Shown here piece after piece: positions 18,576 through 25,998 of a stretch of 64,000 nt of DNA (positions are counted from its first letter, which is position 1; each line of letters begins with the position of its first letter). The position numbers and the translations under genes were made by a program. The DNA comes from JBBIGV01 sp037447335 (GTDB lineage: Bacteria > Bacteroidota > Ignavibacteria > Ignavibacteriales > Ignavibacteriaceae), in NCBI GenBank assembly GCA_037447335.1, contig JBBIGV010000006.1, positions 1 to 64,000 of the forward strand, given 5' to 3'. A model generated the notes under the pieces. The model saw only the letters and a list, made by a program, of their open reading frames with translations. It was not told where the DNA came from and did no database searches.

Positions 18576-19430
18576 TTATCCTAAGTATGTTCTGAGGTTC
18601 TTACTCCTTGAAGCATGTCTTAGTCTCCGAATAGCTTTTTCCTTAATCTGCCTTACTCTTTCCCTGGTAAGATTGAATCTCTCACCTATTTCCTCGAGGG
18701 TTAAAGAATGCTCTTTATTTAAGCCGAAGTAAAGCTTGATCACTTCAGCTTCTCTTTCAGTTAATGTTGAGAGCGCCCTCTCAATTTCCGTTTTGAGGGA
18801 TTCAGTCATCAGTGTTTGATCCGGTGTAGGCTGTTGATCATTTTGCAGTACATCGAGAAGCCTGTTATCTTCACCCTGAGCAAACGGAGCATCCATAGAA
18901 ACATGACGTCCGGAAATTTTTAGTGTATCTGCAACTTCACTCACATCCATATCAAGTTCCTGGGCAAGCTCTGTTGCACTTGGCTCTCTTTCAAACTCTT
19001 GCTCGAGGTTGCTGTAGGCTTTCCCGATTTTATTTAGTGCACCAACGCGGTTAAGCGGAAGCCTTACAATTCTTGACTGTTCAGCAAGAGCCTGAAGAAT
19101 GGACTGTCTGATCCACCAAACAGCATAAGATATAAATTTGAAACCTCTGGTTTCATCAAATCTTTTTGCTGCTTTTATAAGACCTAAGTTACCCTCGTTA
19201 ATCAGATCGCCTAAAGACAGCCCCTGGTTCTGGTACTGCTTAGCAACACTAACAACAAACCTAAGGTTTGCTTTTGTTAACATTTCCAAAGCTGCCTGTT
19301 CACCTTTTTTAATCCTGATAGCTAATTCAATTTCCTGATCAGGAGTAAGCAGGTCAACTTTGCCAATTTCCTGCAAATATTTATCGAGAGATTGACTCTC
19401 ACGATTTGTGTATTGCTTGGTTATTCTCAC
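18576..19430 (-). CDS. rpoD: RNA polymerase primary sigma factor, short form
   Basis: Housekeeping sigma-70 of 284 residues. Region 1.2 (SLDKYLQEIGKVDLLTPDQE), region 2 (NLRFVVSVAKQYQNQGLSLGDLINEG, RGFKFISYAVWWIRQSI), region 3 and region 4.2 (LTLEEIGERFNLTRERVRQIK) are all present. Region 1.1 and the non-conserved insert of proteobacterial RpoD are missing, as usual in Bacteroidota and Chlorobi. The start codon is GTG with GAGG 7 nt upstream. It lies 18 nt after the second EutN/CcmL gene, so shell-protein genes and the main sigma factor appear to share a transcript, an odd pairing. Confidence 0.95.
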   Translation of the reverse strand: MRITKQYTNRESQSLDKYLQEIGKVDLLTPDQEIELAIRIKKGEQAALEMLTKANLRFVVSVAKQYQNQGLSLGDLINEGNLGLIKAAKRFDETRGFKFISYAVWWIRQSILQALAEQSRIVRLPLNRVGALNKIGKAYSNLEQEFEREPSATELAQELDMDVSEVADTLKISGRHVSMDAPFAQGEDNRLLDVLQNDQQPTPDQTLMTESLKTEIERALSTLTEREAEVIKLYFGLNKEHSLTLEEIGERFNLTRERVRQIKEKAIRRLRHASRSKNLRTYLG

Positions 19431-19448
19431 TAACTTACCTCGCTTTTG

Positions 19449-19718
19449 TTAGTAATTGGTAGAAATAGAATCAACGATCCCAACTATTGATGCATCAACA
19501 GGCGCCATATCAACCGGCAGAGGTATTACTGCTTCAGATGCAGTTATATAAAAAATAATTTCACCCGGTCCGGCACCAACGGTATCAACCGCAATAAGTG
19601 GTTCGCCATTTTCTCTGAACTCGGAATTGAACGGCTGAACAAACATCAGCTTAAAGCCGAGCAGGCTTTCATACTTTTTTGTAGCCCAAACGTTCCCGAT
19701 CACTTTTCCGAGAAACAA
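19449..19718 (-). CDS. EutN/CcmL family microcompartment vertex protein (copy 2)
   Basis: Small protein of 89 residues of the BMC-P (EutN/CcmL) family, whose pentamers cap the corners of bacterial microcompartments. The family pattern is plain: MFLGKVIGNVWATKK at the start, VDTVGAGPGEIIF in the middle, and APVDASIVGIVD at the end. It shares these blocks with the gene 107 nt upstream, so the two are paralogues. The start is TTG with AAGGAG 6 nt before it. That SD can pair into a small hairpin. No BMC-H or BMC-T shell protein is in the window. Confidence 0.9.
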   Translation of the reverse strand: MFLGKVIGNVWATKKYESLLGFKLMFVQPFNSEFRENGEPLIAVDTVGAGPGEIIFYITASEAVIPLPVDMAPVDASIVGIVDSISTNY

Positions 19719-19723
19719 AATTA

Positions 19724-19814
19724 TCTCCTTTCTGGAGAGAGTTCTAAATCATTATAAATAAATGATTTACCGACTTTTCAAGGTTGCAAAAATAATTATC
19801 CTGATCTTGAAAAG
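19724..19814 (-). promoter_or_regulatory. Hairpins between the two EutN genes, one covering the SD
   Basis: Three inverted repeats fill the 107-nt spacer. CTTTTCAAG/CTTGAAAAG lies at 19774-19782 and 19806-19814, and AAATCATT/AATGATTT at 19746-19753 and 19761-19768. TCTCC/GGAGA lies at 19724-19728 and 19734-19738, and its 3' arm on the transcript holds the SD of the downstream gene. None has a T-run. They could set the ratio of the two shell proteins, but this is inference. Confidence 0.45.
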
Positions 19815-19825
19815 AAAGATAAAAA

Positions 19826-20128
19826 TTATGAACGGTTAAACTCTTCGATTTTAGCTTTAATTGATGAAATGTCCAGTTTATCAACAATTGCCATAATAAC
19901 TGCGTCAACAGGCTTATTTTTGGTAAAATTTGTTTGCCTTGCAGAGCTTCCTGTGGCAACAAGCACAACCTCACCCTCGCCAGCGCCTACACTATCAACT
20001 GCCACAACAAAATTGTTTTTTTCTGTAAGGTCTATTTCAAGCTGCCGAACGATGAGAAATTTTGCCCCGACAAGATTTTCATCTTTTTTTGTTGACCAAA
20101 CTGTTCCGATCACTCTTCCTAAAAACAA
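19826..20128 (-). CDS. EutN/CcmL family microcompartment vertex protein (copy 1)
   Basis: BMC-P family protein of 100 residues: MFLGRVIGTVWSTKKDE, VAVDSVGAGEGEVVL, KPVDAVIMAIVD, then an extra C-terminal helix (ISSIKAKIEEFNRS) not present in its paralogue. The start is TTG with a strong GGAGG 5 nt upstream. The SD and the stop codon of the PIN gene overlap this leader, so translation is probably coupled. By family knowledge the product forms pentamers that close icosahedral shells; which enzyme cargo it would enclose cannot be told from here. Confidence 0.92.
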   Translation of the reverse strand: MFLGRVIGTVWSTKKDENLVGAKFLIVRQLEIDLTEKNNFVVAVDSVGAGEGEVVLVATGSSARQTNFTKNKPVDAVIMAIVDKLDISSIKAKIEEFNRS

Positions 20129-20129
20129 A

Positions 20130-20522
20130 TCAGCCTCCGGTTTCTTGTGGATGAACTGCCGATAATCCTGCGTTAATATACTTCAGTGGATTTAAACTTA
20201 CAATTGTCAGCTTATTTAATGATGCAATAACCGAGAGCATTGCATCTCTTACATTTTTAAATTTGTCTCTGTATTTCGGGATAGATAAACTGTACCTTGA
20301 ATGTATCCCTAGAACTTTAAGTGCGCTAAGCATGTCTTTTATTATTTCATCTTCTCTATTATTCTCAGCCTGACAAAACAACTCCGATGCATTAATTACG
20401 GTTGTAAAACACAAACCACGTGTCATAAGCTGTTCAAGCCAGCTAAGAGTTTGAAAATCCTGATGAGTAAGATGTTCTGCAAGGATATCCGTCTCAACCA
20501 GGTAATGAATTTCTTTATTCAT
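20130..20522 (-). CDS. PIN-domain protein (VapC-like)
   Basis: Protein of 130 residues that I read as a PIN-fold RNase. Acidic residues fall in the expected places: D near residue 12 (YLVETDILAEHL), E in INASELFCQAE, and D in VRDAMLSVIASLNKLTIVSLN. The last position is usually Asp but here appears as Asn. Its ATG overlaps the end of a 59-codon ORF by 8 nt, the arrangement of many antitoxin-toxin pairs. Its stop overlaps the leader of the first EutN gene. It could be a toxin, or an RNase that lost that role. No alignment was possible, so the call is moderate. Confidence 0.6.
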   Translation of the reverse strand: MNKEIHYLVETDILAEHLTHQDFQTLSWLEQLMTRGLCFTTVINASELFCQAENNREDEIIKDMLSALKVLGIHSRYSLSIPKYRDKFKNVRDAMLSVIASLNKLTIVSLNPLKYINAGLSAVHPQETGG

Positions 20523-20694
20523 TTTCTGCCGTATTAAAAGATTTTTTTTGGAGCGTTTTGAGTGCTCCCTTAGCTTCCAGGAACTTTATCACAACTTTCT
20601 CTGGTAATCTTTGCAATGAACAAATCTTCTTAATCAACTCAACTTTATCAGCAGTATCGATCATCTCTGATATTTTTAAGGAATTTTGATTCAC
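20515..20694 (-). CDS. 59-residue ORF, possible antitoxin partner of the PIN protein
   Basis: Starts at a GTG that overlaps the deoB stop (GTGA) and ends inside the PIN start (ATGAATAA). This double overlap is strong evidence that it is translated. The product (MNQNSLKISE MIDTADKVEL ...) is helical and charged, with KVELIKKICSLQRLPEKVV in the middle. An internal ATG at 20664 would give 49 residues. I do not recognise a DNA-binding antitoxin family in it; antitoxin is suggested only by position. Confidence 0.6.
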   Translation of the reverse strand: MNQNSLKISEMIDTADKVELIKKICSLQRLPEKVVIKFLEAKGALKTLQKKSFNTAENE

Positions 20695-21848
20695 AAAAAA
20701 CTTTCACCATTGAGATTGTTTTTGATTGAAAAAAAATCAGCCGCAGTTTTAGCTGAATCTGAAAATGTTTCTCTTACACCCAAATTTCTTCCCGGCTTAT
20801 TTTTCTGATAGAATAAAAGAGGCACATACTCACGGCTATGATCCGTGCTTGGCGTAGTCGGGTCATTACCATGATCGGCAGTGATAATAAGTGCATCTGA
20901 ATCACTTAAACATTCAATAAACTCAGGAAGAAATTCATCAAAATTTCTTAGCTCTTGTGCAAATCCAAAAGGTTCATTCCTGTGTCCGTAGTTCACATCA
21001 AAATCAACCAGATTTGCAAAAATAAAACTGTTCCCGGCTTTTGACGCATAGTTAAGCAGTTTGTTACATCCATCCGAATTGGATTTTGTTGGTTCTGAAA
21101 CTGATATCCCTCTGAAATTAAACAGATCGTTAACTTTACCTATTGCTACTGTGGTAATACCGTTTTTTTTGAGCACATCCAGTATTGTTTCAGCAGGGGG
21201 ATCAAGCGAAAAATCTTTGCGGTTTGCTGTTCGCACATAATTATTCTTTGATCCGATGAACGGACGAGCAATAACACGACCCACAATCAGCGGTGCGACT
21301 AAAACTTGTTCCCTTGTAATTCTGCAAATTTCATAAAGCTTATTTAGCGGAATTATCTCTTCATGCGCAGCTATCTGAAAAACAGAATCGGCTGAAGTAT
21401 AGACAATGGGGTAACCAGTTTTGATATGTTCATCACCTAACTGTTTAATTATTTCTGTTCCGGATGCAGGAAGATTACCTAATACTCCTTTACAGCCTGT
21501 AAGATCACAAAACTTTTTAATAATCTCTTTGCTAAATCCATTCGGGAAGTATGAAAAATCAAAATCAATAAAAAGCCCGCCAAGTTCCCAATGTCCTGAG
21601 GTTGAGTCTTTACCTTTAGATATTTCTTTCATTTTGCCGAATGAAGCAAGGGGATTTTTTATAGCTTGTACTCCTTTAATTTCGGTAATATTACCCAACC
21701 CTAATTTCTTCAGATTTGGTACATCAAGACCCCCAACTGCATCAGCAAGATTAACCAGAGTATTACTTCCTGTATCATTGTAAAAGTGTGCATCGGGTAA
21801 TTCACCTATCCCCACACCATCAAGTACTATGATAAAGAAATTATTCAA
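20691..21848 (-). CDS. deoB: Phosphopentomutase
   Basis: Interconverts (deoxy)ribose-1-phosphate and (deoxy)ribose-5-phosphate, a step in nucleoside salvage and breakdown. The 385-residue protein shows the alkaline-phosphatase-fold metal motifs: VLDGVGIGELPDA at the start, DTGSNTL with the phosphorylated Thr, the long DeoB cap region with DSTSGHWELGG, and TADHGNDP and STDHSREYVP near the end. It starts 26 nt after the GAF/GGDEF-like gene and overlaps the 59-codon ORF by 4 nt. No nucleoside phosphorylase or deoC is nearby. Confidence 0.95.
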   Translation of the reverse strand: MNNFFIIVLDGVGIGELPDAHFYNDTGSNTLVNLADAVGGLDVPNLKKLGLGNITEIKGVQAIKNPLASFGKMKEISKGKDSTSGHWELGGLFIDFDFSYFPNGFSKEIIKKFCDLTGCKGVLGNLPASGTEIIKQLGDEHIKTGYPIVYTSADSVFQIAAHEEIIPLNKLYEICRITREQVLVAPLIVGRVIARPFIGSKNNYVRTANRKDFSLDPPAETILDVLKKNGITTVAIGKVNDLFNFRGISVSEPTKSNSDGCNKLLNYASKAGNSFIFANLVDFDVNYGHRNEPFGFAQELRNFDEFLPEFIECLSDSDALIITADHGNDPTTPSTDHSREYVPLLFYQKNKPGRNLGVRETFSDSAKTAADFFSIKNNLNGESFL

Positions 21849-21874
21849 TTTAGAGCTTATTTGAGAAAATCTGA

Positions 21875-23725
21875 TCAGTTAATACTGCGAACGGCATTTC
21901 CGCCTCGCTCAAGTGCCTTCTGAAGTGCAAGATCTGCATTATAGATCACTTCATCCACATTCGTTTTACCTGTAGCGGATGCAACTCCGATTGAAACCGT
22001 ATAAGTAGTCTGCTTTGATACAACTGCAATCGGACTTCTGGCAATTTTTATCCTCAGTTTTTCTGCCCAGAGAAATATATCTTTAGCAGGTGAATTGAAA
22101 AAATATATTCCGAAGACCTTTTCACCAAGCCTGCCGAAAATACTCAACGGGGTCATTTCTGTACGAATAGTTGAAGCTACGGCAGAAAGAACTTTAGGCA
22201 GCGGATTTCCGTCGAAGAGAGACTCCTGTTCAAGGAAATCATCTATTCTGATTATTGCAAAAGCGCCTTGAACTTTAAGATACTCGGCTTTTATCAGGTC
22301 AGACTGAAGTCGTTCCCGGAAAGATTCACTATTCAGTGCACGTGTTTCAACATCTACTGCAATAAGACTCTTTAATAACTTTTGAGTTGAATAAGAATAA
22401 ACAATAAAAGCAAAACTGCTCGCTGCGTTTTTCAGGAATTGCACATCCTGATTTGTAAAAGCATTTTTTCTAAGGCTTTCAAAACAGAGGACACCGTAAT
22501 TCTGTTTATCATAAATTATCGGGATGGACAAAAATGAACCTTCAAAAGAAACATCTTCATTTTTATAATATCGTTTATAGTCTGAAGCTGAGGTATCATC
22601 AATTTTAACGGGAATACCTGTTAGAACACTTTTTCCAACAAGAGTTCCGCTGAGATCAATCTCAAGATTTTCACCCACGTATTTCAAAGATGTATTATTT
22701 ATAACTTTAATTGTTTTGAACTTCTGGTCAAGCGGTTCGTAATAGATAAAAGCAAAGGCATCCCAGTTTATCAAATGCTGAACGGACTCACTTACATTGG
22801 AAATTATCTCTTCTTCACTTTCGAATCTGCTTTCCGGAGTAATGAGGCTCAGCAATCCCTTCAATCTTTGATTAGAAAGTGAATCACTATGTTTTTCTTC
22901 AAAGATTGCAATTATCATAGTGATTACCCGAACGAATGTGCCTAATGCATATATGGTTTCCATTCCGAATGCATCGCCCGCTTTTGAATCAAGAGCTATA
23001 ACAGCAATCAATTGTTTATCATAGAATAGGGGTACTCCAACAAAACTTCTGATTCCCTGCTGCACAGAATAATATCTTATCACATCAGCTTCTGCGGCAG
23101 GAGAAATATCACTTAGGAGTTCCGGTTCACCTTTCTGAACAATGTGTGAGAGAATATCATCTTCAATATCAAATTTTCTTTTGGCTACTTCAGTGGTGTT
23201 CGAAACATACTTTTCAATGGTCAGCTTTTCCTTCTTTTTATTATACCAGAAAAAAATTGCAGTGTGAGCGCCATAAGCTTCTTTAATAACAGTCAGCATC
23301 TTCTCAAGCACAAAAGTAAATTGACCATTCTGCCCCATCTCTGACGGGACAGTTTCATTGGTAATTTCTTCAAACTTCTCTTTTAGATCCGGTGGCTTTA
23401 GTGTAACCTTTGCAGAGCGGTATTCGGGCTTATATTCTGCAGCAGTGATAACTTCCGGAGTTTTATTTGGCGATATTATTTCGAATGAATCATCGAATGC
23501 TTCTGGTTGTTCACTGCTGTAGTCTTCATCAGTTTCATTAGTGCTTATTTCATAACGATTATCGAACCGGATTGAATCACGCAGGAAGATTATAAACGCA
23601 ACATAAATAAGCAGGAGTGAGATTGTTATGATCCGAATGATAAGATCGTCAGTAATGAACAGAACCACTGCCAATAATGGTATTACAAGATAAATCAGTA
23701 GTCGTTTTCTTTGACGGCGGTCCAT
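21875..23725 (-). CDS. Membrane protein with GAF domains and degenerate GGDEF domain
   Basis: Putative signalling protein of 616 residues. Two hydrophobic helices lie at residues about 8-48. An acidic linker follows, then two GAF-like domains (about 130-280 and 290-450; note GVPLFYDKQLIAVIALDS and SIPIIYDKQNYGVLCFES). The C-terminus resembles a diguanylate cyclase (YTVSIGVASAT, DLALQKALERGGNAV), but the GGDEF signature reads GEKVF. Catalysis is thus unlikely; it may sense or bind instead. Located 91 nt after engB on the same strand. Confidence 0.85.
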   Translation of the reverse strand: MDRRQRKRLLIYLVIPLLAVVLFITDDLIIRIITISLLLIYVAFIIFLRDSIRFDNRYEISTNETDEDYSSEQPEAFDDSFEIISPNKTPEVITAAEYKPEYRSAKVTLKPPDLKEKFEEITNETVPSEMGQNGQFTFVLEKMLTVIKEAYGAHTAIFFWYNKKKEKLTIEKYVSNTTEVAKRKFDIEDDILSHIVQKGEPELLSDISPAAEADVIRYYSVQQGIRSFVGVPLFYDKQLIAVIALDSKAGDAFGMETIYALGTFVRVITMIIAIFEEKHSDSLSNQRLKGLLSLITPESRFESEEEIISNVSESVQHLINWDAFAFIYYEPLDQKFKTIKVINNTSLKYVGENLEIDLSGTLVGKSVLTGIPVKIDDTSASDYKRYYKNEDVSFEGSFLSIPIIYDKQNYGVLCFESLRKNAFTNQDVQFLKNAASSFAFIVYSYSTQKLLKSLIAVDVETRALNSESFRERLQSDLIKAEYLKVQGAFAIIRIDDFLEQESLFDGNPLPKVLSAVASTIRTEMTPLSIFGRLGEKVFGIYFFNSPAKDIFLWAEKLRIKIARSPIAVVSKQTTYTVSIGVASATGKTNVDEVIYNADLALQKALERGGNAVRSIN

Positions 23726-23816
23726 TTGAGAGTAGTAGTCTTTTTTATGTTATAAATGAAACGAAATATAGTTTTACTTGAGAATATTATCAATAAATAC
23801 AATAAAAACGATGCTG

Positions 23817-24401
23817 TCAGCCAAAATTTTCGAAGAGTATCCTCAAAATCTCTTTTCTGCCTTTTTTCTTAACAGTAGAATAAAACTGGATATTTTCCTG
23901 TGGGTTTATTTCGGGAAAAACCTGAACAACACGTTCTTTAGCTGATTTAAACTCTGCTTGTGTAAGTTTATCGGCTTTACTTAAAATGATCAGGTAAGGT
24001 ATTTCATTAGCATTGAGCAAGGTATTGAGTTTTATGTCGAGGTCGGAAGGTTTGTGTCTGCTGTCAATAATATGAAAAGCAAGGTTTACATGGTCTGACT
24101 TTTCAATGAATTCTCCAATAAGCTTCGCCCAGCGCAGGCGTTCAGATTTACCGGTTTTAGCATAACCATATCCGGGCAAATCAACCAAATAGAATTTATC
24201 ATCCACTGAATAATAATTTATTGATCTGGTCTTACCCGGCGTTGAGCTTATTTTGGCGAGGTTCTTTCTGTTAAAGAGAGAATTGATCAGTGATGATTTT
24301 CCTACGTTTGATCTGCCGCAAAGAATTACTTCAGGCAAGCGATTCCGCGGTAGCTGATTCAATTTATAAACTGAGGAAATGAATGTCTGGGTTTTAAACA
24401 T
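23817..24401 (-). CDS. engB: Ribosome biogenesis GTP-binding protein
   Basis: Small GTPase (EngB/YsxC/YihA), 194 residues, needed for large-subunit assembly in species studied. G1 is GRSNVGKSSL, G2 T lies in SSTPGKTRSINYY, G3 is DLPGYG, and G4 is SKAD. Length is as usual. The ATG begins 2 nt after the T-run of the rplQ terminator, leaving no room for an SD. Expression must depend on readthrough or on leaderless or internal initiation. Confidence 0.95.
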   Translation of the reverse strand: MFKTQTFISSVYKLNQLPRNRLPEVILCGRSNVGKSSLINSLFNRKNLAKISSTPGKTRSINYYSVDDKFYLVDLPGYGYAKTGKSERLRWAKLIGEFIEKSDHVNLAFHIIDSRHKPSDLDIKLNTLLNANEIPYLIILSKADKLTQAEFKSAKERVVQVFPEINPQENIQFYSTVKKKGRKEILRILFENFG

Positions 24402-24402
24402 A

Positions 24403-24437
24403 TAAAAAAAAGAGTAACCGTCTTACCAGTTACTCTT
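24403..24437 (-). terminator. Strong terminator at the end of the ribosomal superoperon
   Basis: AAGAGTAAC / GTTACTCTT forms a 9-bp stem with a 10-nt loop and a T-run of about eight on the minus strand, 20 nt after the rplQ stop. The T-run ends almost at the engB start codon. Confidence 0.9.
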
Positions 24438-24457
24438 AAAATTAATTTGATCGGGAA

Positions 24458-24943
24458 TTATTTTTTAACCGGGATTTCTTCTAATGCCGGCGGAGCTTCA
24501 GCAGCTTTGGTTTTTTCTTCTTCCTTCTGAGCTTTTCTTTCTTCCCTCTTTTCCTTCTGCTCTTCTGCTTTCTTGTTAGCAACATCGTTATAGTCAACCA
24601 ATTCAAGAATTGCCAGTTCTGCTGCATCACCTTTTCTGTTGCCAAGTTTTACAACCCTTGTGTATCCACCGGGTCTATCTCCAATTTTAGGAACAATCTC
24701 GGAAAATAATTCTTTAACGACCGCCTTATCGTGAATTTCAGCCATAACAAGCCTCATTGAGTGAAGGTCGCCCCTCCGGGCTTTTGTAATAAGGTCTTCT
24801 ACAAAACCTCTGGCTTCTTTAGCTTTTGCAAGGGTGGTCTTTATTCGCTTATACTTGAACAAAGAAGTAGATAGCGAACGCATTAGTGCAAGACGATGAC
24901 TTGCTGTTCGGTTTAACTTTCTGCCTTTAACTTTATGTCTCAT
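24458..24943 (-). CDS. rplQ: 50S ribosomal protein L17
   Basis: Large-subunit protein at the exit-tunnel side. The core (RHKVKGRKLNRTASHRLALM ... GDRPGGYTRVV) fills about 120 residues. A Lys/Glu/Ala-rich tail of about 40 more makes 161, longer than the E. coli protein (127). The tail (KAEEQKEKREERKAQKEEE) looks disordered or helical. Last gene of the superoperon, 20 nt after rpoA. Confidence 0.98.
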   Translation of the reverse strand: MRHKVKGRKLNRTASHRLALMRSLSTSLFKYKRIKTTLAKAKEARGFVEDLITKARRGDLHSMRLVMAEIHDKAVVKELFSEIVPKIGDRPGGYTRVVKLGNRKGDAAELAILELVDYNDVANKKAEEQKEKREERKAQKEEEKTKAAEAPPALEEIPVKK

Positions 24944-24963
24944 TTGTAAAACCTTCGGGTATT

Positions 24964-25959
24964 TTAGTTTGTTTCAGTTTCTTCTTTAAGATATTTTTCA
25001 ACATCCATACCGAATTCAAGGCCAAATCCTTCAACAATTTCCATAAGCTCGGCAAGTGACTTTCTTCCGAAGTTTCTGAATTTCAGCATTTCAACTTCAT
25101 CCCTTCGTACAAGATCGGCAAGCATTTTAATATTGGCAGCTTTCAAACAATTGTGAGACCTTACACTAAGCTCAAGATCATCAACACTTGTTGTTAATAT
25201 TTTCTTTATTCGCTCAAATTCGCTGTCCTTTTGGCTAACAGCTTGCTCTTCTTCCTGCTCAATATCAAAATTAATGAATAGTTGAATATGATCTCTTAAA
25301 ATTTTCGCAGCCTGAGTTATGGCATCATCGGGTGTGATAGAACCATCGGTTGTAATATCGAAAGTCAATTTTTCATAGTCGTTCTTATCTCCGATCCTCA
25401 CATTCTCGACATCATACTTAACATTTACTATTGGTGTAAAAATAGAATCAATAGGTATTACACCGATAGTTTGGTCAGGAGCAATATTTTCAACTGCTGG
25501 TACATAACCAACTCCTTTACCAACTCTAATCTCAAGACCCAGCTTTGAATTTTTATTCAACGTAGCGATGTGGAGATCAGGATTAAGAATTTCTACCTCA
25601 TTACTCGCCTTCTGAATATCGGCTGCAGTAAACTCACCTTCACCGGATAATGAAATGTCTATCTTATTCGGTTTTTTCGAAAGCAGCTTCATTCTTACCT
25701 GTTTGAGGTTAAGAATGATTTCCGAAACGTCTTCAACAATGCCTTCAATTGTTGTAAATTCGTGGAGGACACCACCGAACTTAACCGAAACAATCGCAGC
25801 ACCCGGTAAAGAGGAGAGCAGAACTCTTCTCAAAGAATTTCCGAGTGTTACGCCATAACCTCTTTCGAGCGGTTGTAAAGAAAACCGACCGAATGTGTTT
25901 GAATAATTTGCTTCGTCCAGTACAACATTTTCCGGCATCTTAATAAATGATACGCTCAT
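24964..25959 (-). CDS. rpoA: RNA polymerase alpha subunit
   Basis: 331 residues. The assembly domain has the dimer helix LERGYGVTLGNSLRRVLLSS. An acidic linker (EQEEEQAVSQKDSE) leads to the C-terminal domain that binds UP-elements and activators (LELSVRSHNCLKAANI ... KFRNFGRKSLAEL). All expected parts are present. It lies between rpsD and rplQ as in other bacteria. Confidence 0.99.
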   Translation of the reverse strand: MSVSFIKMPENVVLDEANYSNTFGRFSLQPLERGYGVTLGNSLRRVLLSSLPGAAIVSVKFGGVLHEFTTIEGIVEDVSEIILNLKQVRMKLLSKKPNKIDISLSGEGEFTAADIQKASNEVEILNPDLHIATLNKNSKLGLEIRVGKGVGYVPAVENIAPDQTIGVIPIDSIFTPIVNVKYDVENVRIGDKNDYEKLTFDITTDGSITPDDAITQAAKILRDHIQLFINFDIEQEEEQAVSQKDSEFERIKKILTTSVDDLELSVRSHNCLKAANIKMLADLVRRDEVEMLKFRNFGRKSLAELMEIVEGFGLEFGMDVEKYLKEETETN

Positions 25960-25998
25960 ATGTTTTCCTTTAAGATATTTCTCAAAAAAAATTTTTTA

